A stretch of DNA of 7,985 nucleotides, taken from positions 1-7,985 of the forward strand of contig JAUHWJ010000066.1 of NCBI GenBank assembly GCA_030424705.1, in the 5' to 3' direction. This DNA is from Alphaproteobacteria bacterium (lineage in GTDB: Bacteria; Pseudomonadota; Alphaproteobacteria; Rhodobacterales; Rhodobacteraceae). Below, one piece after another: positions 1 through 6,177 of the stretch. Numbering within the stretch: position 1 is the first letter of the stretch; each line of letters begins with the position of its first letter. A model generated the notes under the pieces. The model ran no database searches. It was not told where the DNA came from and saw only the letters and a program-made list of their open reading frames with translations. A program made the position numbers and the translations under genes.

Positions 1-296
1 TCGTCAGGGCGCCGAAATCCGCCACGCCCCGCTTGAACTCGACCTGATCAGTCCCTTGCTGGAAGCGCCGGATCACGTCGTCGCCGTCGCCGGGCTTGAA
101 GCGGAAAAGGTCCGGCCCGTCGCCGCCCTTCAGGAAGTCGCCGCCGCCGCCCTTCAGGCTGTCGTCGCCCCGGCCGCCGCGCAGTACGTCCTCGCCCCGC
201 TGGCCCAGCAGCGTGTCGTCCCCGGCGAGGGCGGCGATCCGGTCCGGGCCGGTGGTTCCCCTCAGCACGTCGTCGCCCATGGTCGGCCCGGCGGGC
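1..296 (-). other. RTX nonapeptide-repeat segment in the shifted frame of the repeat protein
   Basis: Read from the minus strand in the frame containing the ATG at 278-280, this segment has no stop up to the window edge. It encodes GG-x-G-x-D-type hemolysin calcium-binding repeats (MGDDVLRG, LAGDDTLLG, GGRGDDSLKGG), then DLFRFKPGDGDDVIRRF and QQGTDQVEF. The last two resemble the beta-strand cap that usually follows RTX rolls before the C-terminal type I secretion signal. This frame is one base out of register with the upstream FG-GAP frame. It is more likely the authentic C-terminal part of that gene than an independent gene, since the upstream proline linker leads directly into it. Confidence 0.75.
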
Positions 297-1673
297 GGGG
301 GGCGGGGGCGAGGCCGGCGGAGAAACGGGCGGCGTGGTGGGGGGCGTCACGGGCGGCTCGAGGATGGACAGCGCAAAGAGTCCCGCCTCTGAAACGGCGC
401 CCGCCGCGTCGGTCGCCGTCACGCCGAACCCCACCGGGCCGGCGCCGCCGTCATGGCGGAAGGAAACGAGCCCGGCGGCGAGCTGCGTGGCGGTAAAGGC
501 GGTCTCCGCCCCCGGCAGGTCCCCGCCCGCCACCGTCACGGCGCCCCCCGTCGCGCCCGAGACGTGGAAGATCGCGTCCGCCGCCGTCGCGCCCAGCATC
601 GCCGCCGTGAGCGTCGTCGCCCCGCCTTCCTCCACCTCCGCCGCGCGCGCGCCAGTGAGCGAGACGGGCGTGACGAACCCGCCGAAGACGACATAGGCGG
701 CGCCCGAGCCCGGCGCATAGGCGTTGTCGCCGATGGCGCCGAAGATCACGTCGGCGAGCCCGTCGCCGTTCACATCCCCCGCCGCGATCGTGCGGCCTGT
801 CGCCGCGAAGATTTCGGCCATGATGAATTTGACGCCGTCGACGACGTCGGCCTCGATGTCGGCAGGTCCGACAGCGGCGGCGAAGGGGTCCGGCGATCCG
901 TAGATCATGAAGGACCGGCCGGTCCCGATCAGACTGCCGTTGTCCGCCGTCTGCGCGTAGCTCGGCGCGCTGAAGGCCACATCGTCGAACCCGTCGCCGT
1001 TGAAATCGCCGACGCCGGCGACGGCGGGGCCGAGCCGCTCGCCGTCCTGTTCGCCGTCGAACCGGAACCCGTCCGCCCCGTCGAGCGCGGCGAGGTCCAC
1101 CACCCCGCTGAACCCGTCGGCCTTGCCGAAAACTACGAAGGCGCGGCCGCCTTCACCCGCCGCCGCCGGGATGCGCTCGTCAAGCGGCGCGCCGATGACG
1201 ACGTCGCCGAAGCCGTCTGCGTTGAAATCTCCGACGGTGGCGACGGAATAGCCGATATTGTCGCGGAACGCCTCTCCCGGAAACGCGCCTGTGAAATCGC
1301 CCGAGAGGCGAAACCCCTCCGTCCCGTCCAGCACCGCGATGTCGAGGAAGGCCGAGGTCTCCCGCACCTCGGCCACGCGCACGGTCCGGGCGGCTTCGCC
1401 GGGCGCGCCCGGCTCCGGCGCCGCCACGTCGAACCGGCCGCCGCGCGTCGTCCCGTCGTCGACGAAGCGGATGCTGCGGGAGAGGAGATCGGCCTCGGTC
1501 AAGCTCAGGACGGGAACGCCCAGCATATCCGCCCGTTCCGGAAACCCGCCCGAGAGGTTCGTCACGCGGTAGACGATCTCGCCCGCCGGGGTCCCCGCGA
1601 AGCCCGAAGAAACATTCGCTGTCGTGAGCGCCGCACGCCCGCCCTTGAGAAGCCGCAGGGAGAGGTCCCCCAT
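1..1673 (-). CDS. CSPG/FG-GAP repeat protein with RTX C-terminus; 3' end cut by window edge, apparent frameshift near 297-302
   Basis: Probably a secreted or surface calcium-binding repeat protein exported by a type I (RTX) system; no substrate can be named. From the ATG at 1671-1673 (an in-frame stop at 1713-1715 excludes a longer start) there is no signal peptide. Residues about 12-85 resemble a CSPG/cadherin-3 repeat (YRVTNLSGG, then IRFVDDGT). Three FG-GAP repeats follow, with calcium-loop motifs GDFNADGFGD (148-157), GDFNGDGFDD (222-231) and GDVNGDGLAD (299-308). A second CSPG-like unit (about 338-437, SFRHDGG) and a P/T/S linker (441-459) come next. The frame then turns into arginine-rich nonsense that stops at 48, while the adjacent frame reads RTX repeats such as LAGDDTLLG and LRGGRGDDSLKGG down to position 1. 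Removing one C from the run at 297-302 joins the two parts cleanly. Either a sequencing error or a real frameshift mutation fits. The export signal would lie beyond the left edge. Confidence 0.8.
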
Positions 1674-1835
1674 CGCGCGGCCCCCTGTGTCAGCCCCAAG
1701 AGTGCCGAAAGGTCAACAGCCGGGGCTCTCCCGGTCCATTCGCGGCCTCACGCAGCGTGTATCCTTGCACTTCCCGCAAAGCCCCGCCCGGCCGATAGAG
1801 ATCGTTCCCGCGTCGTCTCCGCGAGGACGGAATCC
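1674..1835. promoter_or_regulatory. Divergent intergenic region between the repeat protein and the EamA transporter
   Basis: This 162-bp spacer must hold the promoters of both divergent genes. On the minus strand a G-rich stretch (about 1681-1685) lies 10-14 bases before the repeat-protein ATG and could be a weak ribosome-binding site. On the plus strand GAGGACGG (1823-1830) precedes the transporter ATG. I could not find a convincing -35/-10 pair in either direction. Confidence 0.4.
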
Positions 1836-2744
1836 ATGCCGGCGCCTACCGCGCTCCATATTTTCGCCGCGCCGCTCTTCGTGCTTCTGTGGAGCACGGG
1901 GTTCGTCGGCGCAAAATACGGGCTTCCGCATGCGGAGCCGATGATCTTTCTCACGCTCCGTTTCGCGCTGGCGGCGGCGGCGCTCGGGCTCTGGGCCTGG
2001 GCGGCGGGGGAGTTCCGGCGCGGCGAGGGGCCGACGCACGATTACGGGGGCGCCGTTTTCGTCGGCCTCCTGATGCACGCGGTCTATCTCGGCGGCGTCT
2101 TCACTGCGATCTCCCTCGGCGCCGGCGCGGGGCTCACGGCGCTGATCGTCGGGCTCCAGCCGGTGGCGACGATGATCCTCGCCCGCATGATCGGCGGCGA
2201 GCGGCCGACGCGGATTCAGGCGCTCGGCATGGCGATCGGCCTCGCCGGTGTCGCGCTCGTCGTGGCGCGGAAGCTGACGGGCGGCGTGATCGGGCCGTGG
2301 CAGGTGGCGCTATGCCTCCTCGCGCTCCTCTCGATCTCGCTCGCCTCCATCGTGCAGGCCCGGCGCGCCATCCGCTCCCGCCTCGCCGCCGACGCCGCGA
2401 CGCAATACGCCGCCGCGGCGGGGCTGACCGGCCTCGCCTCGCTCCTCTACGAGGATCAGTTCGTGAACTGGTCCGCCGAATTCCTCGGGGCGCTCGCCTG
2501 GATGGTGGTCGGCCTCTCCATCGGCGCCGTCTCGCTCTACTACATCCTCCTTCGCCGCGGCGCGGCGACGCGGACGGCGAGCCTCTTCTTCCTCGTCCCC
2601 GGCGTCACCGCCGCGATGGCGGCGGCGATGTTTGGGGAGCGGTTCGGGCTGGTAGAGCTCGCCGGCCTCGCCGCGGCGATGCTCGGCGTGAGGCTGGCGA
2701 CGGCGGAGCCCGCCCCCGCTCAGGCCCCTGCGGCGCGGAGATAG
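1836..2744 (+). CDS. EamA-family (drug/metabolite transporter superfamily) permease
   Basis: A 302-residue inner-membrane permease with the DMT layout of about ten hydrophobic helices in two EamA halves. The first half begins with the typical FVLLWSTGFVGAKYG helix and contains GAGLTALIVGLQPVATMILA, whose helix-4 ALI...L.P..T pattern is characteristic. The second half runs from about residue 150 (VALCLLALLSISLASIVQ) to LVELAGLAAAMLGVRLA near the C-terminus and includes ASLFFLVPGVTAAMAA before FGER. The substrate is unknown; family members export amino acids, metabolites or drugs. The ATG at 1836 is chosen because translation from it begins immediately with helix 1 and GAGGACGG lies just upstream. 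The open frame continues far upstream, but that part is antisense to the repeat protein and is basic and Arg-rich. The 3' end overlaps the convergent senC gene by 25 bp. Confidence 0.9.
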   Translation: MPAPTALHIFAAPLFVLLWSTGFVGAKYGLPHAEPMIFLTLRFALAAAALGLWAWAAGEFRRGEGPTHDYGGAVFVGLLMHAVYLGGVFTAISLGAGAGLTALIVGLQPVATMILARMIGGERPTRIQALGMAIGLAGVALVVARKLTGGVIGPWQVALCLLALLSISLASIVQARRAIRSRLAADAATQYAAAAGLTGLASLLYEDQFVNWSAEFLGALAWMVVGLSIGAVSLYYILLRRGAATRTASLFFLVPGVTAAMAAAMFGERFGLVELAGLAAAMLGVRLATAEPAPAQAPAARR

Positions 2745-3349
2745 CAGGAAGCCGTCTCCGCCATCTCCGCGGGCGGCGTCCCGTGGCGGAAGACGGTGAG
2801 CAGCCGGTCCTCCGCCGCCATCAGGTAGATGAAGGCGCTGTGGTCCACGAGGTAATAGGGGTCGTCCGCCGCCTGCCCCGGCGCCTTCTCGGCGTAGACG
2901 CGATAGGCGGATTTCGCCGCGTCGATCTCCGCCTCGCTCCCCGTCAGGCCGATCATCTCGGGGTGGAGATTGGCCGCGAAGTCCCGCACCACGTCCTGCG
3001 TGTCCCGCGCCGGGTCGACCGTGATGAAGGCGGTCTTCACGTCGAGCCCCTGCTCCGCTAGCAGGTCCGCCGTCTGCGCCATCGCCGCGGCGTCCACCGG
3101 GCAGACATCGGGGCAGAACGTGTAGCCGAAATAGAGGAGCGCCGGCCGGTCGATCACCTCCGCCGAGGTCACGCGCTCGCCTGCGCCGGAAACGAGCGTG
3201 AAGGGCCCGCCGATCGCGGCGGCGCCGGTCGCCATTCCGCCGCCGCATTCGGCGAAGGGGTTGTCGTTCATCGCGAACCAGGCCGCCCCCCCGCCCAGCC
3301 CCGCGGCGAGGACGAGCGCGGCGACGCCGTAGATCCTGCTGCTCTTCAT
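2720..3349 (-). CDS. senC: SCO1/SenC/PrrC copper chaperone
   Basis: A 209-residue periplasmic-facing thioredoxin-fold copper chaperone that, in this family, helps assemble the CuA/CuB centres of terminal oxidases. Residues 7-26 form a single uncleaved-type hydrophobic N-terminal anchor. The copper ligands are all present: CPDVC (Cys79, Cys83) after LLYFGYTF, and His170 in VDHSAFIYLM. The family motif TVDPARDT is at 110-117. Length is normal for SCO proteins. The ATG at 3347-3349 has GGAG at 3357-3360 seven bases upstream. It is divergent from the RegB kinase, the arrangement of regB and senC in Rhodobacter, where SenC (PrrC) is tied to the same redox-control pathway. In Rhodobacter regA follows senC; here the next gene is a convergent transporter whose last 25 bp overlap the senC end. 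Confidence 0.93.
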   Translation of the reverse strand: MKSSRIYGVAALVLAAGLGGGAAWFAMNDNPFAECGGGMATGAAAIGGPFTLVSGAGERVTSAEVIDRPALLYFGYTFCPDVCPVDAAAMAQTADLLAEQGLDVKTAFITVDPARDTQDVVRDFAANLHPEMIGLTGSEAEIDAAKSAYRVYAEKAPGQAADDPYYLVDHSAFIYLMAAEDRLLTVFRHGTPPAEMAETASCYLRAAGA

Positions 3350-3481
3350 GGCGGGGCTCCTTCATCCAGCGCGGGGTCGCCGCTCAGATACGCGCTCCCC
3401 GCCCGCCGCGCCACCCGCGCGGGGCGGGGGCGCGGCGATTTGCGCGGGTCTTCGCCCCGGTCTTTGCCCGCCCTCGCGGCG
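3350..3481. promoter_or_regulatory. Divergent senC-regB control region
   Basis: This 132-bp, very GC-rich spacer separates the divergent senC and regB starts. Its GC-rich inverted stretch near 3400-3428 (CCCGCCCGCCGCGC then GCGCGGGGCGGG) could fold. GCGGCGATTTGCGC (about 3432-3445) loosely resembles the GC-rich half-site pattern reported for RegA/PrrA, which autoregulates this region in Rhodobacter. That match is weak in such GC-rich DNA. No clear -35/-10 elements were seen. Confidence 0.35.
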
Positions 3482-4960
3482 ATGTTACTGAAACGCATGG
3501 CGGCGCGCTTTCTCCTGGAGCTGATGCGGGGCGAGGCCTCGGGCCGCTGGGTGCGGCTCGAGACGCTGACGACGCTGCGCTGGCTCGCGGTGATCGGGCA
3601 GGCGACGGCGGTCATCCTCGCGGACCTCGTCTTCGGGCTCGACCTGCCGAGGGTGCTGGCGGCGCTGGTGATCTCCGTCTCCGTCGTCTTCAACGTCATA
3701 TCGATGCAGCTCTTCCCGCCGACGATGCGGCTCAGCCATAGGGCGGCGGCCTTCTCGATGCTCTTCGACCTCGTGCAGGTCTCCGCGCTCCTCGCGCTCA
3801 CCGGCGGGCTTTCGAACCCGTTCGCTATGCTTCTGCTCGCCCCGGTCACGATCTCGGCCTCCGCGCTCACGCTCCGCTCCACGATCATCGTCTCGGCGGC
3901 GGCGCTCGGCCTCGTCTCCGCGCTCTCGCAGGTGAGCCTGCCTCTGCGCTTCGCTGACGGGACGATCCTGACGGCGCCGCCGATCTACGTCTTCGGCGTC
4001 TGGGTCGCGCTCACCATTTCCGTCCTCTTCATGACCTTCTACGCTCGCCGCGTCTCGGTGGAGACATACCGGATGTCCCGCGCGCTGGCGGAGGCGGAGG
4101 CGGCGCTTTCGCGGGAGCAGCGGCTGACCGCCATCGGCGGCCTCGCCGCAGCCGCGGCGCATGAGCTCGGAACGCCGCTGGCCACGATCAAGCTCGTCTC
4201 GGGTGAACTGGCGCGGGAGCTGTCCGCCCAGCCCGAGCTGAAGGAGGATGCGGAGCTGATCCGCGCGCAGGCGGATCGCTGCCGCGTCATCCTCGCCGAT
4301 CTCGCGCAGGGTGGGCGGGCGGACGAGCAGGTGCGCCGGGCGCCCGTCTCCGCCGTGATCGAGGAGGCGGCGGAGCCCCATGCCGGCCGCGGCCGGCGCG
4401 TCGTGATCCGGATCGAGGGGAAGCCGGCGGCGGAGGCGGGCGCGGAGCAGCCGACGGTCAGGCGGAGCCCCGAATTGATCCACGGCCTCCGCAACCTCGT
4501 GCAGAACGCGGTCGATTTCGCCGCGGAGACGATCTGGATCGACGTCTCCCGCCCGCGCGCGGGCGGCGGGCAGGGGCTCCGCATCACTGTCGGGGATGAC
4601 GGGCCGGGCTTTCCGGAGGAGCTGCTGCAAAGGCTGGGGGACCCCTACGTCACCTCCCGCCCCCGCGCCGCCTCGCGGCCCGACGGCGCGAAGACGGGCG
4701 GGGAGGCGGCGGGGATGGGCCTCGGCCTCTTCATCGCGAAGACGCTCCTGGAGCGGACGGGCGCCCGCGTCTCCTTCGCCAACGCCGAGCTCCCGGCGAA
4801 GCGGCGCGGCCGGGCCGCAGACGAGCCGCCCGTGGAGCTGCGCCGCCCCACGGGCGCGGTGGTCGCCGCCGTCTGGCCGGAGGGGGCGATCATCGCGGGC
4901 AGGGAGGAGGCGCGCGGGCGGCTCGGCCCGAACGAGCGGTTCACGCTGGATAATGTGTGA
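3482..4960 (+). CDS. regB: RegB/PrrB/ActS-type redox sensor histidine kinase
   Basis: A 492-residue membrane sensor kinase that autophosphorylates in response to respiratory redox state and passes phosphate to RegA/PrrA. Six membrane segments lie within about residues 30-188. They include GGLSNPF (108-114), the conserved quinone-binding heptapeptide region of RegB. The H-box is AAAAHELGTPLATI with phospho-acceptor His227. The redox-active cysteine is Cys267 in ADRCRVIL, exactly 40 residues after the His, the same spacing as His225/Cys265 of Rhodobacter capsulatus RegB. The N-box is NLVQNAVDFA (338-347) and the G-boxes are DDGPG (372-376) and GMGLGL (411-416). Start choice: the ATG at 3482 gives His/Cys numbers closest to RegB. 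The ATG at 3497 is also possible, and neither has a clear Shine-Dalgarno sequence. An in-frame TTG at 3440 would add 14 residues and is less likely. Compared with RegB the G-box loop and C-terminus carry extra Ala/Arg/Gly-rich sequence. Confidence 0.93.
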   Translation: MLLKRMAARFLLELMRGEASGRWVRLETLTTLRWLAVIGQATAVILADLVFGLDLPRVLAALVISVSVVFNVISMQLFPPTMRLSHRAAAFSMLFDLVQVSALLALTGGLSNPFAMLLLAPVTISASALTLRSTIIVSAAALGLVSALSQVSLPLRFADGTILTAPPIYVFGVWVALTISVLFMTFYARRVSVETYRMSRALAEAEAALSREQRLTAIGGLAAAAAHELGTPLATIKLVSGELARELSAQPELKEDAELIRAQADRCRVILADLAQGGRADEQVRRAPVSAVIEEAAEPHAGRGRRVVIRIEGKPAAEAGAEQPTVRRSPELIHGLRNLVQNAVDFAAETIWIDVSRPRAGGGQGLRITVGDDGPGFPEELLQRLGDPYVTSRPRAASRPDGAKTGGEAAGMGLGLFIAKTLLERTGARVSFANAELPAKRRGRAADEPPVELRRPTGAVVAAVWPEGAIIAGREEARGRLGPNERFTLDNV

Positions 4961-4994
4961 GGGGGGGCTTCGTCAGCGCGGCGCGGCCTCATAA

Positions 4995-5193
4995 GCGCCC
5001 ACGGCTTCGACAGGCATCTCTCCGGGGGAGAGATGCCGAAGCCGTTTGCCCGGAGGCGCAAGCCGGAGGGTGAGGGGCGCCAAGCCGCCGCCTCGGTCTG
5101 CATCGGTCCGCGGCCGCCCGGGTGGCCGCGTCTCGCGGCCGCCTGTGGGCGGGCGGCCGCGGGCCGATCCGCGGGGCGGATCGGCCGGGCGCT
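4995..5193 (+). repeat. Left copy of a ~200-bp structured inverted element
   Basis: Begins GCGCCCACGGC 34 bases after the regB stop and ends at GGCGCT. In order: a bulged hairpin (5001-5008 with 5038-5045, and 5013-5023 with 5027-5037); an unpaired core at 5072-5098 starting GAGGGGCGCCAAGCC; a long stem (5102-5120 with 5150-5168, one mismatch); and a perfect 11-bp palindrome (5162-5172 with 5176-5186, GGG loop). The arm at 5162-5168 is shared by the last two, so they exclude each other. The same order of blocks occurs inverted at 5833-6034. The core matches at 26 of 27 bases, and the stems differ between copies but stay paired. Function is unknown; a mobile palindromic element or a structured RNA is possible. 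Confidence 0.75.
5001..5045 (+). terminator. Strong bulged hairpin just downstream of regB, possible terminator
   Basis: ACGGCTTC (5001-5008) pairs with GAAGCCGT (5038-5045), and GGCATCTCTCC (5013-5023) pairs perfectly with GGAGAGATGCC (5027-5037) across a GGG loop. Only the left-side GACA (5009-5012) bulges out. It starts 41 bases after the regB stop, so it could end regB transcription or protect the 3' end. Only a short TTT follows, so it is not a classical rho-independent terminator. It is also the first stem of the left repeat element. Confidence 0.4.
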
Positions 5194-5231
5194 TTCTTCA
5201 CTGAAGCCGCGTTGCTCGACCCTTGGTGTGT

Positions 5232-5267
5232 CTCACGCGAACCCCGCCACCCGCCGCACGAACCCCC
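5232..5267 (+). repeat. 36-nt direct repeat, copy 1 (with 6053-6088)
   Basis: Matches 6053-6088 at 28 of 36 positions by eye, including an identical GAACCCC block and CTYACGYG at the left end. Read on the minus strand, both copies end an open frame with similar peptides, FVRRVAGFA-stop here and FARWVAGFT-stop in the other copy, with stops at the same aligned position. Both are on the same strand although the larger elements nearby are inverted, so this is a separate repeat. Confidence 0.5.
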
Positions 5268-5418
5268 GCCGCCCTCTGGCCCGAGGGGCGCGCTCGCCGG
5301 GGCGGGGGGCGTTCGAGGGGCCGATTCGGCGGATTTCCACGGAAATCGGGTTCGGGACCTTGATTTCATGGAGGAAAAGTCGTGATCGAATTGTTTCAGC
5401 AAGGCGGGTGAGGCGGCG

Positions 5419-5484
5419 GGGCGCCGCCGCCGGCACCGCCTCCTCCCCTCTCCCCCCTCCCGCCGGGAGGGGGGGAAGCGCGCG
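5419..5484 (+). repeat. ~65-nt direct repeat, copy 1 (with 5645-5704)
   Basis: Starts with the 15-nt block GGGCGCCGCCGCCGG and ends with a CCCTCCCGCCGG hairpin-like core, a G run and GGAAGCGCG. The same blocks in the same order and orientation occur at 5645-5704, with a few gaps between them. The C-rich/G-rich halves can fold as a stem (CCCCCCTCCCGCCGGGAGGG). Confidence 0.55.
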
Positions 5485-5644
5485 TACCGGCCGGGGCGCG
5501 GGGAGAAGCATGATTTTTCATGGAACGGCCGTGGCGGCGCCGGCGCGCGCGCCCGCCGCGGCGTCCTCCCCCCCCTCGAAGGAGGGCGGAAAGCCTGTGG
5601 GGCGGCTGGCGCTTTCGTCGTTCGGTCGGGCCGGGTCGGCGGCC

Positions 5645-5704
5645 GGGCGCCGCCGCCGGGGTCGCGCCTTCTCCCGCCCCTCCCGCCGGAAAGGGGGAAG
5701 CGCG
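5645..5704 (+). repeat. ~65-nt direct repeat, copy 2 (with 5419-5484)
   Basis: Begins GGGCGCCGCCGCCGG, exactly as copy 1, then GGTCGCGCC, a C-rich tract, CCCCTCCCGCCGG, AAAGGGGGAAGCGCG. The two copies lie about 225 bp apart in direct orientation inside the segment flanked by the inverted elements. They may be an internal duplication or two insertions of one dispersed GC-rich palindrome. Confidence 0.55.
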
Positions 5705-5723
5705 GGCGGCGCCGGTTGCGGCT

Positions 5724-5758
5724 CCCCTCTCCCTCGGAAGAGGGGTGGGGGAGAGGGG
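5724..5758 (+). repeat. REP-like GC palindrome
   Basis: CCCCTCT (5724-5730) pairs with AGAGGGG (5739-5745). The same left arm, extended to CCCCTCTCCC, can also pair with the downstream GGGGGAGAGGGG block around 5748-5758. A CTCTCCC-loop-GAGAG hairpin followed by a G-rich tail is common in dispersed intergenic palindromes of proteobacteria. A second unit of this style lies at 6157-6195. Confidence 0.45.
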
Positions 5759-5832
5759 CAGGGCGATCCGCAGCGCGAATTAGGCCGCGGTGTTTCGGCG
5801 CGCCTGTAACCCCGCCTGCATTGCGCGCCGAC

Positions 5833-6034
5833 AGCGCCGGGCCGATTTGACCCGCGTCAAATCGGCCCGCGGTCGTCGCCCCCCCCGGCGACCGCGTTCC
5901 GCGCTCGCCGCGACGACCACGGCCCGATTTCCGACCGACGCGGCGGCTTGGCGCCCCTCGGCCTCCGCAGGGGCTCCGGCCGAACGGCCCTTGCGGCTTT
6001 CCCCCGGAAAGCCGCTGACCGGGGCCGTGGGCGC
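5833..6034 (-). repeat. Right, inverted copy of the ~200-bp structured element
   Basis: Read on the minus strand from 6034 it repeats the block order of 4995-5193. It starts GCGCCCACGGC, then a hairpin (6022-6027 with 5985-5990 outside, and a perfect 10-bp stem GCGGCTTTCC 5993-6002 / GGAAAGCCGC 6006-6015). The conserved core is at 5933-5959. A long stem pairs 5910-5930 with 5859-5879 (19 of 21). A perfect 14-bp palindrome pairs 5838-5851 with 5856-5869, and the end is GGCGCT. Stem bases differ from the left copy in pairs (for example CTT/AAG there versus CCC/GGG here), so folding is preserved. As in the left copy, the long stem and the last palindrome share an arm. Confidence 0.75.
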
Positions 6035-6052
6035 TCCACCCCCGCCGCCCGC

Positions 6053-6088
6053 CTTACGTGAACCCCGCAACCCAGCGCGCGAACGCCT
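6053..6088 (+). repeat. 36-nt direct repeat, copy 2 (with 5232-5267)
   Basis: CTTACGTGAACCCCGC followed by AACCCAGCGCGCGAAC aligns with 5232-5267 at 28 of 36 positions. On the minus strand it encodes FARWVAGFT followed by TAA, against FVRRVAGFA followed by TGA in copy 1. Confidence 0.5.
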
Positions 6089-6156
6089 CCGCCTCCCGAT
6101 TGCAGGCGGCTTGCGTCGCGGGACGAGGCGACGCCATGAGAGGATCGGCCAATCAA

Positions 6157-6177
6157 CTCTCCCGCGCTCGGGGAGAG
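6157..6177 (+). repeat. REP-like hairpin CTCTCCC/GGGAGAG
   Basis: A perfect 7-bp stem (6157-6163 with 6171-6177) and seven-base loop, followed by GGCTGGGATGGGGGCG. This is the hairpin-plus-G-rich-tail form also seen at 5724-5758. Confidence 0.5.

Larger units (their letters stand above)
5194..5832. other. Gene-free segment between the two inverted elements, rich in small repeats
   Basis: No open frame here has convincing gene-like composition. Visible contents, besides the separately listed repeats: the palindrome GATTTCC-AC-GGAAATC (5332-5347); a less GC-rich stretch (5330-5405) with GAGG (5371-5374) before a ten-codon frame GTG...TGA (5382-5411); CATGA-TTTT-TCATG (5509-5522); CCCTC-GAAG-GAGGG (5573-5586). 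A minus-strand frame 5233-5511 reads through with mostly GC-ending codons in its last 45 codons and ends FVRRVAGFA. It could be a decayed or repeat-derived gene end, but I do not call it as a gene. Confidence 0.5.

Noticed and set aside
453..1835. A plus-strand frame open from 453 into the EamA transporter, which would give a 763-residue fusion
   Set aside because: The part before 1836 is antisense to the FG-GAP repeat gene and is a basic, Arg-rich composition typical of GC-rich shadow frames. Transporter homology begins exactly at the ATG at 1836.
3440..3481. TTG at 3440 as the regB start, adding 14 residues
   Set aside because: ATG starts at 3482 or 3497 give His and Cys positions matching known RegB proteins, and the extra residues have no RegB counterpart. 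The exact start remains uncertain because no clear ribosome-binding site is visible.
4039..4587. A 182-codon minus-strand frame inside regB
   Set aside because: It is the antisense shadow of the conserved kinase domain, with Ala/Ser/Arg-rich composition.
5033..5809. A 258-codon plus-strand open frame across the gene-free region
   Set aside because: It runs through hairpins and direct repeats, is low-complexity Arg/Gly/Pro/Ala, and lacks domain similarity; in GC-rich DNA such frames stay open by chance.
5847..5860. TTGAC-CCGC-GTCAA, a good match to an FNR/FnrL box
   Set aside because: It forms the tip of the 14-bp palindrome in the right element. The equivalent palindrome in the left copy has different, still-paired bases without TTGAC, so stem pairing explains it. 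No gene lies downstream in either direction at promoter distance.
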